Assembly (NCBI GenBank): GCA_943736015.1
Contig: OX031065.1
Location: 2,363,501-2,427,500, forward strand
From: Tridacna crocea
Taxonomy: Eukaryota > Mollusca > Bivalvia > Cardiida > Cardiidae
Direction: 5' to 3'
Length of the DNA stretch: 64,000 nt
Shown here: piece after piece, positions 11,026-22,899 of the stretch
Numbering within the stretch: the first letter of the stretch is position 1
Layout: each line of letters starts with the position of its first letter
Program-made: the position numbers and the translations under genes
The notes under the pieces: generated by a model
Told to the model about the DNA's origin: nothing
The model's database searches: none
What the model saw: the letters and a program-made list of their open reading frames with translations, nothing else

Positions 11026-11435
11026 TAGAGATTTATTACGGACCAGGATGACACCAACGGGAGACACGTTCTATTTTTAGATTATCAATTCTCTCATTTA
11101 AATACAGGAAAACACAGACAAAGTTTCAAACATCCGTCCGAAGAAGACTTTATGGAAAATAATTATTACATGTTTGTAATGTAACGGAATTTAAGCGTTA
11201 TTAGTCACGTGCCAGTCATTTGACATTCCCACAATGCATTATTGATTTTTGGCGCAAAATCTAAAAATAGCTTAAGAGGCTACGTAGCTTTTTAAGGGAA
11301 TACCATCAAACATTTTTTTTGTAATTTTATTATTCTTTATTATTGATGATTTGTATTGTTTTTTCATGTAAATTTCAATGATATATATATTTTTTGATTT
11401 GGTGTGATGTGAAAATTCTAAATACCCACCTTTAA

Positions 11436-11770
11436 ACTATCTCTAAGGTTTCGCAACGTGACAAGAACAGCAAATATGACAGATCCGTTGCATGATTTGA
11501 GTATCTCACTTTACTTCAATATGAGGCCCCAATTCTTTTTTGAGGCCCAACAAATAATATATGGTTCTATGTATACCTTACATTAACTGTTAATTTGATC
11601 ACTTTTTGGCCTTAATTTTATTTTCGACATGACTTCATCTTTCATATCACTTCTGTTGAAATATGTGTACGAAACCACCTGACGCTTAGACTCGAAGGTC
11701 TTCCATGATTTGTTCTTAATTGTTTTTGCAACGAATTTTGTTCGCCCAACCGCAGCTCGAATGCATTTTT
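11436..11770. other. Spacer between two elements
   Basis: No gene or repeat recognised between the Kolobok-like right end and the next Helentron-like left end. Confidence 0.4.
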
Positions 11771-13395
11771 ATCCCCCGCCGTAGGCGGAGGGATATAGTT
11801 TTAGCGTTGTCCGTCCGTCCGTCCGTTCGTCTGTCCGTCCGTCCGTCCGTCCGTCCGTGTGTCCGTCCCGGCAAATATCTCCAATACCATTGTACGGAAT
11901 TTCGTGAAACTTTATATACATATACAATGACCCATTCTCCCCAGACACTTTTTTTGTTTTTTTGATTCGATGTAAAATGGCCGACTGAGAGCGATTTTAA
12001 GTTTCACTTAAGTTACACTTAAGTACACTTTTAATGTTTGGAGTCTTCTCTTCAAAACTCGATTTCTCCACAACCCCTGGACCAAATTGGGTAAAACTTC
12101 ATATATGAACTCCTTGGGGTAAGGCGCCGACGTATCTTTCCCGGATTTTCAATTTGACCCCGTGTCATGGAAAAAAGGGGCTTAATGCAAAATTGCAATT
12201 TTTACCAATATCTCATTCAGTTTTTGTCAGAATATCATGAAACTTCATGGTTATATTGTTTATGGAAAGTTTTAGCATGTGCCCTTGCTATTTTCAATCT
12301 GGGCGTTTTTTAAGTTGACGTTCTGTCATGAAAAAAGGGGGTTTCTTGCAAAATTCCAATTTTTACTAATATTTCATTCAGTTTTGGTCAAAATTTCATT
12401 AAACTTCATGGTTATATTGTTTTTTCAAAGTTTCACCATGTGCTCTTGTTTCTTTATCTATGTGTTTTTCAATTTGACCCTCTGTCATGGAAAAAAGGGG
12501 GTGTCTTGTATAATGACAAGAAAAAAGGGGCCCTAATGCAAAATTGCAATTTTTACTTATATATTGTTCAATTTTTGTCAAAATTTCATGAAATTTCATG
12601 GTTCCATCTTTTTCTACAAGTTTCAACATGTGCCCTTTGTTTTTTTCAATCTATTAATTATTAATGCGCAAATATGTCTTTCCTGCTTTCTCAAATTGAA
12701 GCTGCATCATGGAAAAAGGCGACTTCATGGAAAAAATTGTTTTTCACTAATATCTCCTTTATCGGTGCTCAAAACTTTGTTAAATTTCAAATCTGAACTT
12801 GTTGGAACGTTGCCCAGGTACCTCTCTTCCTGTTTCTCAATTTCAGGCTGCATCTCGGGAAAAGGGGGCTTCATGTAAAAAATTGTTTTATGTAATATTT
12901 ACTACATGACTGCTCAAAATTTTATCAAATTTCGAATTTTGAATTATTATTTAAAAATGCCACAAATCACACACCCGTTGTTTTTATTTCAATGATCCAA
13001 TATTGTCTTATGGGAAAAGGGGGCTTAAAGGGGGCTTAAAGGGGGCTTATTGTCCTCTACAAGTTTGTGTTGGCTATCTCTAAGATAGTAATTGCCTTTT
13101 CACTTCAAATTTTGGGGGGCATGAACAGGTTCTTTTAGGATAAACGAAGTGAATTTTTATCAATTTCATATATTTTATGACAAGCACTCATTCGGGGAGC
13201 ATAACCCGTCTCTGACGGCTCTTGTTTTATCTAATGAAATCCTGTGCCATGGAACAAGGGAGATTAATGTATAATTTCTTCATGGACCAATAACAAAAAG
13301 GCCACATGTACATGCAAAACAGAATACCTCCTATACGTTTGTATCAAAAAAGGTCTTTTTCGGCGGGGGATATCATTTCAACGAAATTGCTTGTT
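11771..13395 (+). mobile_element. Nested Helentron-like composite H3
   Basis: The outer element begins with the foldback ATCCCCCGCC-GTA-GGCGGAGGGAT (11771-11794), then a GTCC microsatellite (about 11808-11868). The inverted counterpart GGCGGGGGAT (13363-13372) lies just before the hairpin ATTTCAACGAAAT (13375-13387) and TGCTTGTTTT. A second element occupies about 12050-13227, ending in the hairpin CCGTC-TCT-GACGG (13206-13218) and CTCTTGTTT. It is the same family as 57941-59152. The outer family has a decayed relative at 24495-25275, which lets the inner insertion be recognised. No coding capacity. Confidence 0.7.
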
Positions 13396-13839
13396 TTCAT
13401 TGTCATAGGGTGGTAATCTTAAAGATACTGTGTCCCTTTGATAGAAAAAAATAGTTTACAACAATACTTTGGATCTTTTCAGTTTTGTATGCTATATTAC
13501 TCTTACTTGATGAACCTTTTTTTTTAAATACAGAATGTATAAATGTCTTTGATTTGTTTGTAATTTTCAATTATGGAGGAAAAAAGAATTACATGTAATT
13601 AATCGAGTGAGACTGATACCACATGATGTGAGCCAACTTTTGACTGGGTTTCCTGGTTTGACAAGGAAAAGAAAACGTGTAAATAAGTGCGTGCAAGTCT
13701 TTGAACCCTTAAAATAAAGCAACTCAAAAAAATTGAAAAAATGAGCTACAGTCCTAGTAAATGATGTTTTTAATGTAAAAACAGTATACGAGCACAAATA
13801 CTGTACTTGCGTGAGAATTGTTTTCACAAGCAGGTAAAC
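13396..13839. other. Unassigned AT-rich sequence
   Basis: Nothing recognised except a fragmentary reverse open frame without any domain. Confidence 0.4.
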
Positions 13840-14020
13840 TAGTCCGGTCTGTTAGGTCAAAAATGTTTACTCGCCGGACGAAAGTGTGAAAATTTTATAT
13901 GATGTAAACAATACGTTTCTAAAACGAAAAAAAAGGGGTGTGCCCGATTTTAAGGCCCTAGATCAATTTTTATTGCGATTTGAAATTCGGATAACTGTAC
14001 TGTCCGAATACTCTTCCTTT

Positions 14021-15350
14021 GTAGAACAGTAATTTGGTTGTTTCCCGTTTAGTCACAATTTATAATCGACAAAAAATGGTGTTTCAGACGTATTTTGCCA
14101 TTTTAAAGGCACAGCTGTATTTAGGGATTGATTTTATGAATATTCTATATGTCTTTCGTATCTGTGTGTTTATCTGTCCGTCCATTTGCCTGTCATTTGC
14201 TTGTACTTTACATACTTAAAAAGAACTGACTTTGAATTTCGCGTATATAGGATTCCTTTGAATTTGGTCGATCGGCAGGACAAATCAAATTGCCTTCAGA
14301 TTTCAGCATACAATGCAATAGACGATTTGCCGATTACATTTGATATAACGCATATTTTCTTTTAATCCAAAGCATTTTTTTTTCAGTGACAAATGCTGTA
14401 TGTCCCGTTCGCAAACCCTTTAAATTTGGACAAATTCACAACTGAAAAGAAAATGACATAGCAAAAAATCTAGAGGAAATCAATTCTAACACAATTTAGT
14501 AATACTTCGTGGTATTGCTTTTGAAAAAAACAATCATAAACAGACAAAATATGCATTTTATGAGATCGTATTGAAATAAAGAGCATATAGAGACTAAGAA
14601 TGAATCCTCTGTAACCTGTGTATAATTCACAATCCCGTCCATAAATGATCACCACACGGGTAAATTGATATAAAACAAAAGATACGGAAGAGTCAGTTTA
14701 ATGCTTGTAAATCTGTGAGAGGACAGTACATTACAACTCTTCTAAAGGTCACCCACCCTGCAGTGCGATACCGAGATCAAAGGAACACCGAGTTAACCCT
14801 TTACCCATTTTTCACATCTTTTCACATCTTTAAATGCTCAAAATGAAGTTTGAATAAATATTTTGTGAAGACGGTATGGAAGGTTTGAAATTTGATCTGA
14901 AACCACGTTTCTTTTGCTCATGATCTATAGCATGAAGTTATTCGTCAATAGGAACATGCCTGAAAACGCAACAAAGACGGTTTGATAATAGTGCTGTTAT
15001 ATCAGTAAATGGACTGTCCCTGTCTCTCTGAAGACACTGGACAGCTATTTAACCTTTTACCAAAGTATGTCGTGTTTTGGCGACCCGGAAAAAAGGGGGT
15101 AGACGTGCCGATTTTCCCACTTTCTATTTTTTGTCTCACATCCCCAACCTCAACACCGCCCTCACCCCCGCAAAAAAAAAGTAATCAATATATTATACTA
15201 GTAGTTCAAAAACATCTGTGAAAAATGAATTTTCAAAGTGTGAGAGAAAATCTTGGGAAAAAAAGCAATCTTTCTCCAGCTTCAACAATGTTTTACTTTT
15301 TCAAGGACAATTACAACCATTTGAACCACCTTTACTCTATCGTCTCCATA
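14021..15350. other. Interior of the large TIR element, no gene seen
   Basis: AT-rich with scattered frames under 75 codons. Around 15041-15110 there is a degraded family A-like start (ACCTTTTACCAAAGTATG). No other feature supported. Confidence 0.4.
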
Positions 15351-15755
15351 TGCTGGGTATAGGACAAAAACCCAATGGAACAAAAGCCCACTGGACAAAA
15401 ACCCACTAGGACAAAAACCCACTGGGACAATAGCCCAATAGAACTTTAAGTTCTAATCATGTATGGAATTAATAAGTTTCGTATATATTATTTGACTTGT
15501 CTCTACAAAAAGCAGAAAACGTTATGTGAAAAGCAGAAAATGCTGATAAGCAGCATTTTCTTCTTCTTTCACATGGTTGTTATAAGTGTGGAAAATATCA
15601 ATAAATCTCTGTGTTTTTCTACAAAAATGATTAAAAATTTATTTCTTATACACTTCTTTTTATAAGCAGTGGGCATTGGTCCTCCCTGTCAAAATTAGCA
15701 GTGAGCTTTTGCCCAGTGGGCTTTTGTCCAGTGGACTTTTGTCCGTCGCCCATAT
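15351..15755. mobile_element. Foldback element with GGACAAAA-type microrepeats
   Basis: The left arm (15351-15440) has four or five ~16 bp units of the type GGACAAAAACCCACT. The right arm (15703-15755) carries the inverse, AGTGGGCTTTTGTCC. Tips are near TGGGTATAGGAC and GTCGCCCATAT. At 15520-15580, between the arms, lies a GCAGAAAATGCTG / CAGCATTTTCTTC palindrome resembling the centre of family A. Confidence 0.65.
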
Positions 15756-15802
15756 ACTAAGTGTATGGACGTCGTCTGGTGAAAACATTCATCGTAACTA
15801 TA

Positions 15803-16024
15803 TTTAAAACCCTATCCTGCATAACACAAGCTTTTCACGACCCTGAGAAATATAGTTTTTAAAAATGTTGTAGAAAAGTGATAAAGTTCTGGTAACCACC
15901 TTTTTCTCCTTTTCCGTTTGCTATCTTTCTTACAAACAATTTCATTTTTTCAGGTCACATTCAAATTGCCTGCAAAGGCTTGCAATTATGGCAAGTCTCA
16001 AATTTTCGTTCGCTAAAGAGTTGA
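15803..16024 (+). mobile_element. Family A MITE, strongly diverged copy A7
   Basis: Left end TTAAAACCCTATCC, interior TTCACGACCCTGAGA and CTGGTAACCAC, right end CGTTCGCTAAAGAGTTGA. The order of blocks is that of family A, but there are many substitutions and the terminal TTAA is lost on the right, so it is an old copy. Confidence 0.6.
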
Positions 16025-16740
16025 TGAAGATTCAGTATTGTAAGAAATTGGGGAAAAGGGAGAAAAATAATATTAATATAACTGCAATGGACCTTTCCTA
16101 TTTTTATGTCTGATTGATCAACTAATGTTTGCCGAATTCCGTGGCTAGGTTTTTTAACGTACTGGCTCGAAATCCAGGAATCGGTAGTTTGATTTATTTG
16201 AACTATTAAAGTAATAATTTTTGTTTTAAAAAAATCGTTCCAGTATTCTGCAAATAGACAGAGAGTTTATTTACCAAAAACTGGAATATTATACATTTCC
16301 AATTTACAGCGAAAATCCTGACTTTGAAATAATGTTTAAGGTCTCTATAGTTGCATTTTTGTCATGTTCCTGTTTGAACTACCTTATAAATTAACTATCG
16401 TAATAACAAAATTCAATTCAAATCTCAAACCTCCCATTCCTTCTAGAAAAAACAAAAGTTCGAGCACCGACTAACACACAAGTGTCATAATTAAGTGTTT
16501 ATCCCGTTCAGCCTTACGTTGATATCACTTGTAAAGGTTTGGAATGATTAAAATCTGTTACAGGGGATAAGTCTGTTCTAATTACTGGACCTAAAAGATG
16601 CATTTTTCTGCCCGAACATCCTTTTTTTGTTTTCAAATGCATTATTATGTAACCTGATTTAATCGGTCCCAGTTTAACTGTATATCAGATTCTGCACTTA
16701 TTTCTTTTGGAATGGGCTGGGGGATTTGTTTTTCAAATTA
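16025..16740. other. Unassigned AT-rich sequence
   Basis: No gene, RNA or repeat recognised. Confidence 0.4.
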
Positions 16741-16946
16741 TTAAACCTTATCCTACTAATTAAATGACACTTTAAAGCCGATCGTAAAATCCGAAATGTT
16801 ATTTCAGAGGAATATCTCGAGGAAAAATATCTCCGTATCGGACAGTGTAGATGATCTAGGATCAGACTGCACGTTGTTCGTAGTGTGATCTTAGTCAATA
16901 TTGTCTGCAAAAGATCATTAAGTCGCGCTTGGCAGCCTAAGGGTTA
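16741..16946 (-). mobile_element. Family B MITE, copy B2
   Basis: TTAA at 16741-16744 and 16943-16946; ends AACCTTATCC and GCAGCCTAAGGG. The inner inverted motif GATCAGACTGCA...GTGTGATCTTAG is the family B signature. Confidence 0.75.
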
Positions 16947-17368
16947 ATGTAGTCTGCATACTAAAAGTTCTATCAACACGCCCTACAGAAAATAGCGCTT
17001 ATGGTACTGCTTTACTCTCTGAAGTCTACCGAAAGATTGATAAAACGACATTTCTTTTTTTGTGTGTATCTTCGAAAAAGATGATTAATAAAACTACCGG
17101 CACAGCAGTTTTAGGTTTTTAGGACCTTTCAAAAATTTCGGAACTTCATATAAAAGTGAAAAAATTACTAAAAATGCCCGTTCTGGGTATCATTTCGGAT
17201 TTATTCATATCTCTATTACTGAAAATAACCCAAAATCCACCTACAGAGTAAATAAAAAAACAAATTTTCGATAAAAAATGAAGCTCTCCTAAATTTGAAA
17301 GCGTTTTGATCGACCCTCGGTGATCAAATCATTGTGAGATACTAATATATGCGTTCTGATAAAAATAC
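16947..17368. other. Unassigned sequence inside the large TIR element
   Basis: No feature recognised. Confidence 0.4.
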
Positions 17369-17547
17369 AAAGGAAGAGTATTCGGACACTACATCTATCC
17401 GAATATATAATGGACAGTAATTAATGAACTAGGCCACTAAAATCGGGCACACCAGGCGCAAATGACTCGGAATGATGCCTAGTAACTGTATGGAAAATTT
17501 GTTGCTTTTGTCCGGAGTGTAAACATTTTGCTAAAAAATCGAGTTAA

Positions 17548-18088
17548 AGGTGGCCCTTCAGATTTTGTGACGAAAATTTTACAAAAATGCAAAAAATCAT
17601 CCTTAAACTTCCAAAGCCTTTTAATTGACGTTCATAAAACCCCAGTAGTCGAAAACACATCCGACAACATGAGAAATTAGAGATTTACTACGGCCCAGGT
17701 TAACACCAACGGGAGACACGTTCTATTTTTAGATCATCAATTCTTTCATTTACATACAGGAATACATAGACAAAATTTCAAACAAAGTGTCCGAAGAAGA
17801 CATTATGGAAAATAATCATTACATGTTTGTTATGTAATGGAATTTAAGCGTTATTAGTCACGTGCCAGTCACTTGACATTCCCACAATGCTTTATTGATT
17901 TTTGGCACGAAATCTAAAAATACCTTAAGAGGCTACGTAGCCTTTTAGGGGAACACCGTCAAAAAAAAATTTTTTTTGTAACTTTATGGGTCTCAATTTT
18001 TGATGATTTGTATTATTTTTTCATATAAATTTCAGTGACTTATATAGTTTTTAATTTGGTGAGATGTAAAAATTCTAAATACCCACCT
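17548..18088 (+). mobile_element. Kolobok-like MITE (541 bp), derivative of the 5.6 kb element
   Basis: TTAA at 17544-17547 and 18089-18092; ends AGGTGGCCC and ACCCACCT. The first ~130 bp match 5842-5970 and the rest matches 11025-11431, so it is an internal deletion copy fused near GAG/AAATTAGAGATTT. It sits inside the right arm of the 13840-18104 element. The left arm supplies a paralogous unoccupied sequence (CTAACAGACCGG in inverted reading), which supports TTAA as the target. Confidence 0.85.
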
Positions 18089-18342
18089 TTAACAGACCGG
18101 ACTAAACCTTTTACAATGAATAGCGTCTACCCCTTTTAACATCACTCTACCTTTACATGTAAGATGGACTTAGCAAGTAATTGAAAACTGCGATGGAAAT
18201 TAATTACTTGCGTGCATTCTCATGTAGTTATTTTAATTCAGTAAGCGCACGTGTCTCTGGATGTAGGCGAGTGAAAATGCAAGTACTGGGCGAACGTCAT
18301 GCCTGTAACTCGTTCGGGTTTACCGTTTGTGAAAAGACAGCA

Positions 18343-18520
18343 GGGACCGTATTCACCAACCATTCTTAAGAATGTTCTTTGTCGCGATCTTCAAACTTTT
18401 TTTTATTGTGAATGTAACCAAATGGTTTAGCAAATCAGAAGTTCTGTTACTTTCACATTGACAAAATTCTGAAGAATAAGACTAAGAATATTCCTAATAA
18501 TGATTGGTGAATACGGGCCC
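18343..18520. mobile_element. Foldback MITE with GGGNCCGTATTCACCAA ends
   Basis: Left end GGGACCGTATTCACCAACC, right end GGTTGGT-type inverse ATTGGTGAATACGGGCCC. 178 bp, no ORF. The inverted termini are about 30 bp with a few mismatches. Confidence 0.75.
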
Positions 18521-18882
18521 AGGTCTTCTTCAGTAGACCAACAGTTGCGGAGCCTCCATCTAGATCAGAATCGGCCATAAAACAACTAAGGAGTGCTGTA
18601 ACTTGGGATGAAATATTGCTAATGTATCTTTCGATGGTGATGTTTGTCAGTCACAGCTCGTCAAAGAAACAAACCTTTATCTAAGTTACTTAGAAATAAC
18701 CAACTAAGAATTGTGCAACAATTTCATCACAAAACATTCTAAAATTGATATAAATTCCCGGAATAAGTTAAAACTCCGCTGGTGAAAAATGCAGTGAAAA
18801 TGAATAATTAATCGATAAGTTATTTGAGTTATCAGACAGACAACATTTTATTTCACTTGGCCTTGCATATAAAATACTTGAC

Positions 18883-19255
18883 AGCTTTGAGACAACCTCT
18901 CATTGTACGCCGACCCTCGACGTCCGTTCTCCGTCTTCGTTCTTGGCCGCAAATCTCTATTAATAACTTTTTTTTAGTTGACGATCGCGGGACTGCAGTG
19001 GTTTATTCTTATACCCCCGATTAAACCACACGGGGTCCCACAAGCCGATTGATTCCCATTCCAAACCCTATTTACATAGAGAAAAAAAATATAGGATTTG
19101 GAATAAGAACTACCCAGCCTGCTGCAATCCTACGAATTACGAGGAAAGCAGGCGTTTGTCTCTAATTTTAGTCGCCTTCTACGACATGCCATAGAGAAAG
19201 GCCGAGGTCCTATTCTATACAGTAAAAAACCCCGGGACCCCACGGGGAGTAAATG
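18883..19255. repeat. Dispersed repeat (inverted copy of 5440-5535) and adjoining block
   Basis: 18883-18970 is the reverse complement of 5440-5535. The following block contains TAGTCGCCTTCTACGACATG and CCCCGGGACCCCACGGGG (19165-19250), with an echo at 19000-19040 (CACACGGGGTCCCAC). The class is not recognised. Nothing is seen between 18521 and 18882. Confidence 0.5.
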
Positions 19256-19391
19256 ATTTTAAAAACTCAGTTTTGTTAATGTTTGTATGCACTATTTGCA
19301 CAAATTTCCTGGTTCCCAAATATCTGTTTTGAGCCATGTAGATTTCGTTGAAATGTGAAAATCAGATTTTTAAATCTGTTGACATATTCTA

Positions 19392-19619
19392 TTAACTCAT
19401 TACCATACAACAATATTTTAGGCTTGTCCAAATGGAAAACGCTTGAAGGCGACAAAATAAGAGTGACTAAAAATTTGAAATTTGTTTGTGAAGGGTAGAA
19501 AACATTGTGGGAAAAGGAGAAAATGCTGGCTACCAGCATTTTCTCCTTTTCCGACAATATTTTCTAAAGGGTTCTCTCTCAGGGTCATCAAAAGTAGGGA
19601 TTGTGTGGTAATGGGTTAA
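19392..19619 (-). mobile_element. Family A MITE, copy A8
   Basis: Full-length reverse copy, TTAA at 19392-19395 and 19616-19619, nearly intact central palindrome (about 19497-19565). Confidence 0.9.
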
Positions 19620-19740
19620 ATCTTTACCAGACGACAAAATTTAGACTTGTCTTTGAAAGCATTTGCAGACGACAAATTGAATGTGTATAGAATATGTTTT
19701 GGAAAGAGAAGAAAACAATGTGGGAAAGAGAGAAAATGAT
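19616..19740 (-). mobile_element. Family A MITE, half copy A9 sharing TTAA with A8
   Basis: Begins TTAA-ATCTTTACCAGACGAC directly at the right TTAA of A8 and keeps only the half up to the first palindrome arm (GTGGGAAAGAGAG). Confidence 0.65.
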
Positions 19741-19924
19741 CACAAATGAAAAGATTCCTCCTATGACTATATACTGTACAGTGATGAAATTTAACATCCC
19801 TGTAATTTAGCGTTGCCCTTATCAAAAACTACTGATTGACTTAAAATATAGTTCATACTGTTGAAAAACTGCCTCTTGTCTCTTTTTTGTCTAAGTTTTC
19901 CTTGCTGTGATTGTAATTTACCGT

Positions 19925-20084
19925 TTTACTTCTGGCTTTTTTACCTATGACCTTTTTTACCTACGGCCTTTTTACCTATGGCTTTTTTACCTCTGGCCTT
20001 TTTACCTCTGGCTTTTTTACCTCTGGCTTTTTTACCTATGGCCTTTTTACCTATGGCTTTTTTTTACCTCTGGCTTTTTTACCG
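19925..20084 (+). repeat. 16 bp minisatellite (TTTTTACCTATGGCCT type)
   Basis: About ten units of TTTTTACCTMTGGCYT with small length changes. Absent at the equivalent place of duplication copy 2 (after 47110). Reads as a hydrophobic repeated peptide in one frame, which I take as an artefact. Confidence 0.85.
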
Positions 20085-20653
20085 CACACCAATTTGTACT
20101 AGTGGTACAGTATCAAAAGGGCTCTTTTGTCAGAAGACATTAAGCAGTACATTAAAGTTATAAAGAACAATGACGGTTTTTAGAATATGTCAACAAGACA
20201 CTTTAGAGGACAATGGAACAGGAAAGAAAATAACCATTGATCAAGAGATGAAGTCCTTACAACTAAATGACAAACTTCTCTGAAAAGCCGCAGTTTCTTA
20301 CATGTTCTCTGTACATTAGTGACCCGAAAAATTTCATTGTTCCACTCAAAGCATTCAAAGGGGTTATATATGCTTGTATAGATCAAGATCAGACAGGGCA
20401 GAATGTAGAGTAGTCTGGATTTGGTTGTATGAAAATCTTACTCAACAATTAAGTGCCGTTATGATTCAGAGAAAAATACTTTCGAATTTACATGTTTAGG
20501 GAGAAAATGAGGTTTTGGTAAATCAGCAATTGATCCCTTTTCATCAGTGGTGTCCATCATTTACTGGGTGTAAGACAAATACAATAGAATACAGCACTTA
20601 TGATTTGTTGTCAAAGTTTGGGTTCAGAGAGTTAACCGCATGAAAACTAAGAA

Positions 20654-20916
20654 ATGTGACCCATCACGCAAAAAGGGACCATCTGCAAATTCTGTACATC
20701 AATTTAATGAAAACAGATCAACAATGGTGCAAGTCAATTTAGGTTGATAATTCAAAAATGATTGCATAAAAAGGTACAATGACCACTTTTCATACAGAAA
20801 ATATAATTGTAAGCAAAAAGTGTCAACCCTGGTCACCCTGCGCAATTCGTGCAGTCTGACCAAGGTTGATACTTTTCGCATTTCCCGGAAGGTCCCTGTT
20901 TGGGTGATGGGTCACA
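20654..20916. mobile_element. Foldback MITE with TGTGACCCATCAC ends
   Basis: Left end TGTGACCCATCACGCAAA...GGGACC, right end GGTCCC...GGGTGATGGGTCACA. The inner palindrome contains CCTGGTCACCCTGCGC and GTCTGACCAAGG. The duplicated copy is 52857-53102, where the left tip is partly lost. Confidence 0.75.
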
Positions 20917-21302
20917 AATGTAAAATTGTGTGTCTCACATATTTCCAAAAATAGTCTTTATAATTTGGCAGCTGAAGGATCAGTAATTTGTTCAGTTTGT
21001 TCTTAGTAGATGATATTACCAGCGTTTCATTTCCTTTTTCCTCAAAGTTTTGGGAAAAGGATCTTTCTGCTAGGTCGTTAAAGCATAAGATAGAATGGCA
21101 AAGGTTAAACATGACACTATCAAATACCTGAACTTATGTTACAAACAAATTGACAATTTAGACTCATTAATGGAATGTCTAAATCTTTAAAATCGGCAAA
21201 GTACATGTATATTATGGTAAGTGTTCGGAACCTATGTCTGTTGATATACAAGTTCCTATAATTGCATAGAACTTGGATAGAAGTTTGTCGTCTTTATACC
21301 GT

Positions 21303-21690
21303 TTAGTATTCGAGATTCCTTACTCAAAACATTGCCATAAGATAGCTGAAACACCTTTAGTATTCAAGATTCCTTACCCCAAAACATTGCCAAGATATAG
21401 CTGAAACACCTTTAGTATTCAAGATTCCTTACCCCAAAACATTGCCAAGATATAGCTGAAACACCTTTAGTATTCAAGATTCCTTACCCCAAAACATTGC
21501 CAAAAGATAGCTGCTACACCTTTAGTATTCAAGATTCTTTACCCAAAACATTGCCATGATATAGCTGAAACACCTTTAGTATTCAAGATTCCTTACCCCA
21601 AACATTGCCAAGATATAGCTGATACACCTTTAGTATTCAAGATTCCTTACCCAAAACATTGCCATAAGATAGCTGATACATCTGTGCTCA
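21303..21690 (+). repeat. 55 bp tandem repeat, about 7 units
   Basis: Units of TTTAGTATTCAAGATTCC... ending CTGAAACACC. Copy 2 of the duplication has only about three units (55670-55830), so copy number changed after duplication. Confidence 0.9.
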
Positions 21691-21834
21691 TTCTTTAGTT
21701 GACTGGGGACAATTTTCTGTTGGGTTATGTAACATCCTTTTATCTGTTATCTAAATAACTGAAAACATTGAAAAATGAAGCACTTGTCATTACTTCTACA
21801 TCAGAATTATTGTATAAGACCAAAACTTTAATAC

Positions 21835-22042
21835 TTAACCCCGTACCATACAACAAAATTTTAGACTGGTCCAAATCACAGCACTTGCAGACGACAAAAT
21901 AAATGTAATTCAAAAATTGAAATTTGCTTCTAGCAGGGTAGGAAACATTGTGGGTTACCAGTGTTTTCTCCTTTTCCCTCAATGTTTTCAAAAGGGTTCC
22001 ATCTCAGGGTTGAAAATAAGGGATTGTTTGGTAAAGGGTTAA
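21835..22042 (-). mobile_element. Family A MITE, copy A10 with shortened palindrome
   Basis: TTAA at both ends. The central palindrome lost about 20 bp of one arm (GTGGGTTACCAGTG). The duplicated partner 55928-56125 keeps both arms. Confidence 0.8.
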
Positions 22043-22129
22043 ATAAGAGATACAGGATTTACTGGAAAGTTGATGTATCTTTGGTTAGTTAAATACAATT
22101 TGTTGTTGTGAACGTTAGACCCTTTTATT

Positions 22130-22374
22130 ATATGGCCTACAACACACGAAAAGGGGCATTCCGACATTTGTGTATATTGTCTTCTTGGCTCAGCCTGCAC
22201 AGGCTAATCCAAGACGGTACTTTACGACTACATTAGGTTCTGAGCTTCAGTACACTTGCCTGAAACAGAAATTTACATAAAAACAGAAACTGTCGTCTCG
22301 AACTGTGCAGGCTGATCCGAGACGACACATTACGCAGATGTCCGAATGCCCCTTTTTGCGTGTTGAAGCCCATA
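22130..22374. mobile_element. Foldback MITE, family D (ATATGG ends)
   Basis: Left ATATGGCCTACAACACACG and right CGTGTTGAAGCCCATAC, with AAAAGGGGCATTC / GAATGCCCCTTTTT inverted. The inner part repeats GGCTCAGCCTGC and GCAGGCTGATCCGAG. Partner copy at 56213-56469; relatives at 46459-46857. Confidence 0.75.
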
Positions 22375-22899
22375 CACTAAAGGATATTCAATCCATTAGG
22401 ATCCAAGGAAATAAGACACAACCTTGGATTGGGAAGCTACAAAATACAAATGTTTGGGAATTTTGATGAAATGTTGAATAATATTCTCGTTGATAGCAGA
22501 TCTATGATATGGGTCGACAAAATGTGAAGTAAAGAGGGACAGTAATTATCCTTAGACTGCCAAATAAGAGTAAATTTGGTTTGTATGGTACATGTATTTA
22601 AGTAAAGAAACCCAAATAATACAGCATTTTGGATACTGTGACTTGACTAGATCTGTCTCCCAAAAGTTTGGAACCTGTAGATTGTAGATCAGACTGCACA
22701 GCTTGATCTACACCGTGTGCTTAAGTTACTATATGCTGTGTTACAGAAAGCTAAGGGAACAACACGGAAAATATTGATGATAGATGTAGAAAGTAGGTTA
22801 TTGAGAAACAATTGTTATTGTTGAGGTCATGTTCCTAAAACTGTATTGTTTATCCAACTTCCTTGACTTTCCCTTCCCTTTACAATTGACGTTTTTTTG

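Larger units (their letters stand above)
5842..11431 (+). mobile_element. Kolobok-like DNA transposon, nearly complete
   Basis: Element of about 5.6 kb. Left end AGGTGGCCCTTCAG preceded by TTAA (5838-5841); right end TACCCACCT followed by TTAA (11432-11435). AGGTGG / CCACCT are inverted and the TTAA is duplicated, as also seen in its short relatives at 17548 and (with one mutated TTAA) 33545. TTAA duplication with TTAAAGG termini matches the Kolobok superfamily, including Xenopus T2-type MITEs. It contains a transposase gene in at least two exons (7277-8645, 9555-10289), inactivated by a frameshift and a damaged donor site. The first ~130 bp and last ~405 bp are what the MITEs retain. An ISL2EU/Harbinger assignment is the alternative, but those families have other target duplications. 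Confidence 0.8.
13840..18104. mobile_element. Large element with ~185 bp inverted termini
   Basis: The left arm 13840-14020 and the right arm 17369-18104 are inverted copies of each other. Tips read TAGTCCGGTCTG and CAGACCGGACTA, and shared inner words include GGGCACACC/GGTGTGCCC and AAGAGTATTCGGAC/GTCCGAATACTCTT. The right arm is interrupted by a Kolobok MITE (17548-18088) absent from the left arm. The target duplication is either TA (13840-41, 18103-04) or AAC (13837-39, 18105-07); I cannot choose. The interior has no transposase ORF, so it is non-autonomous or decayed. Confidence 0.7.
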
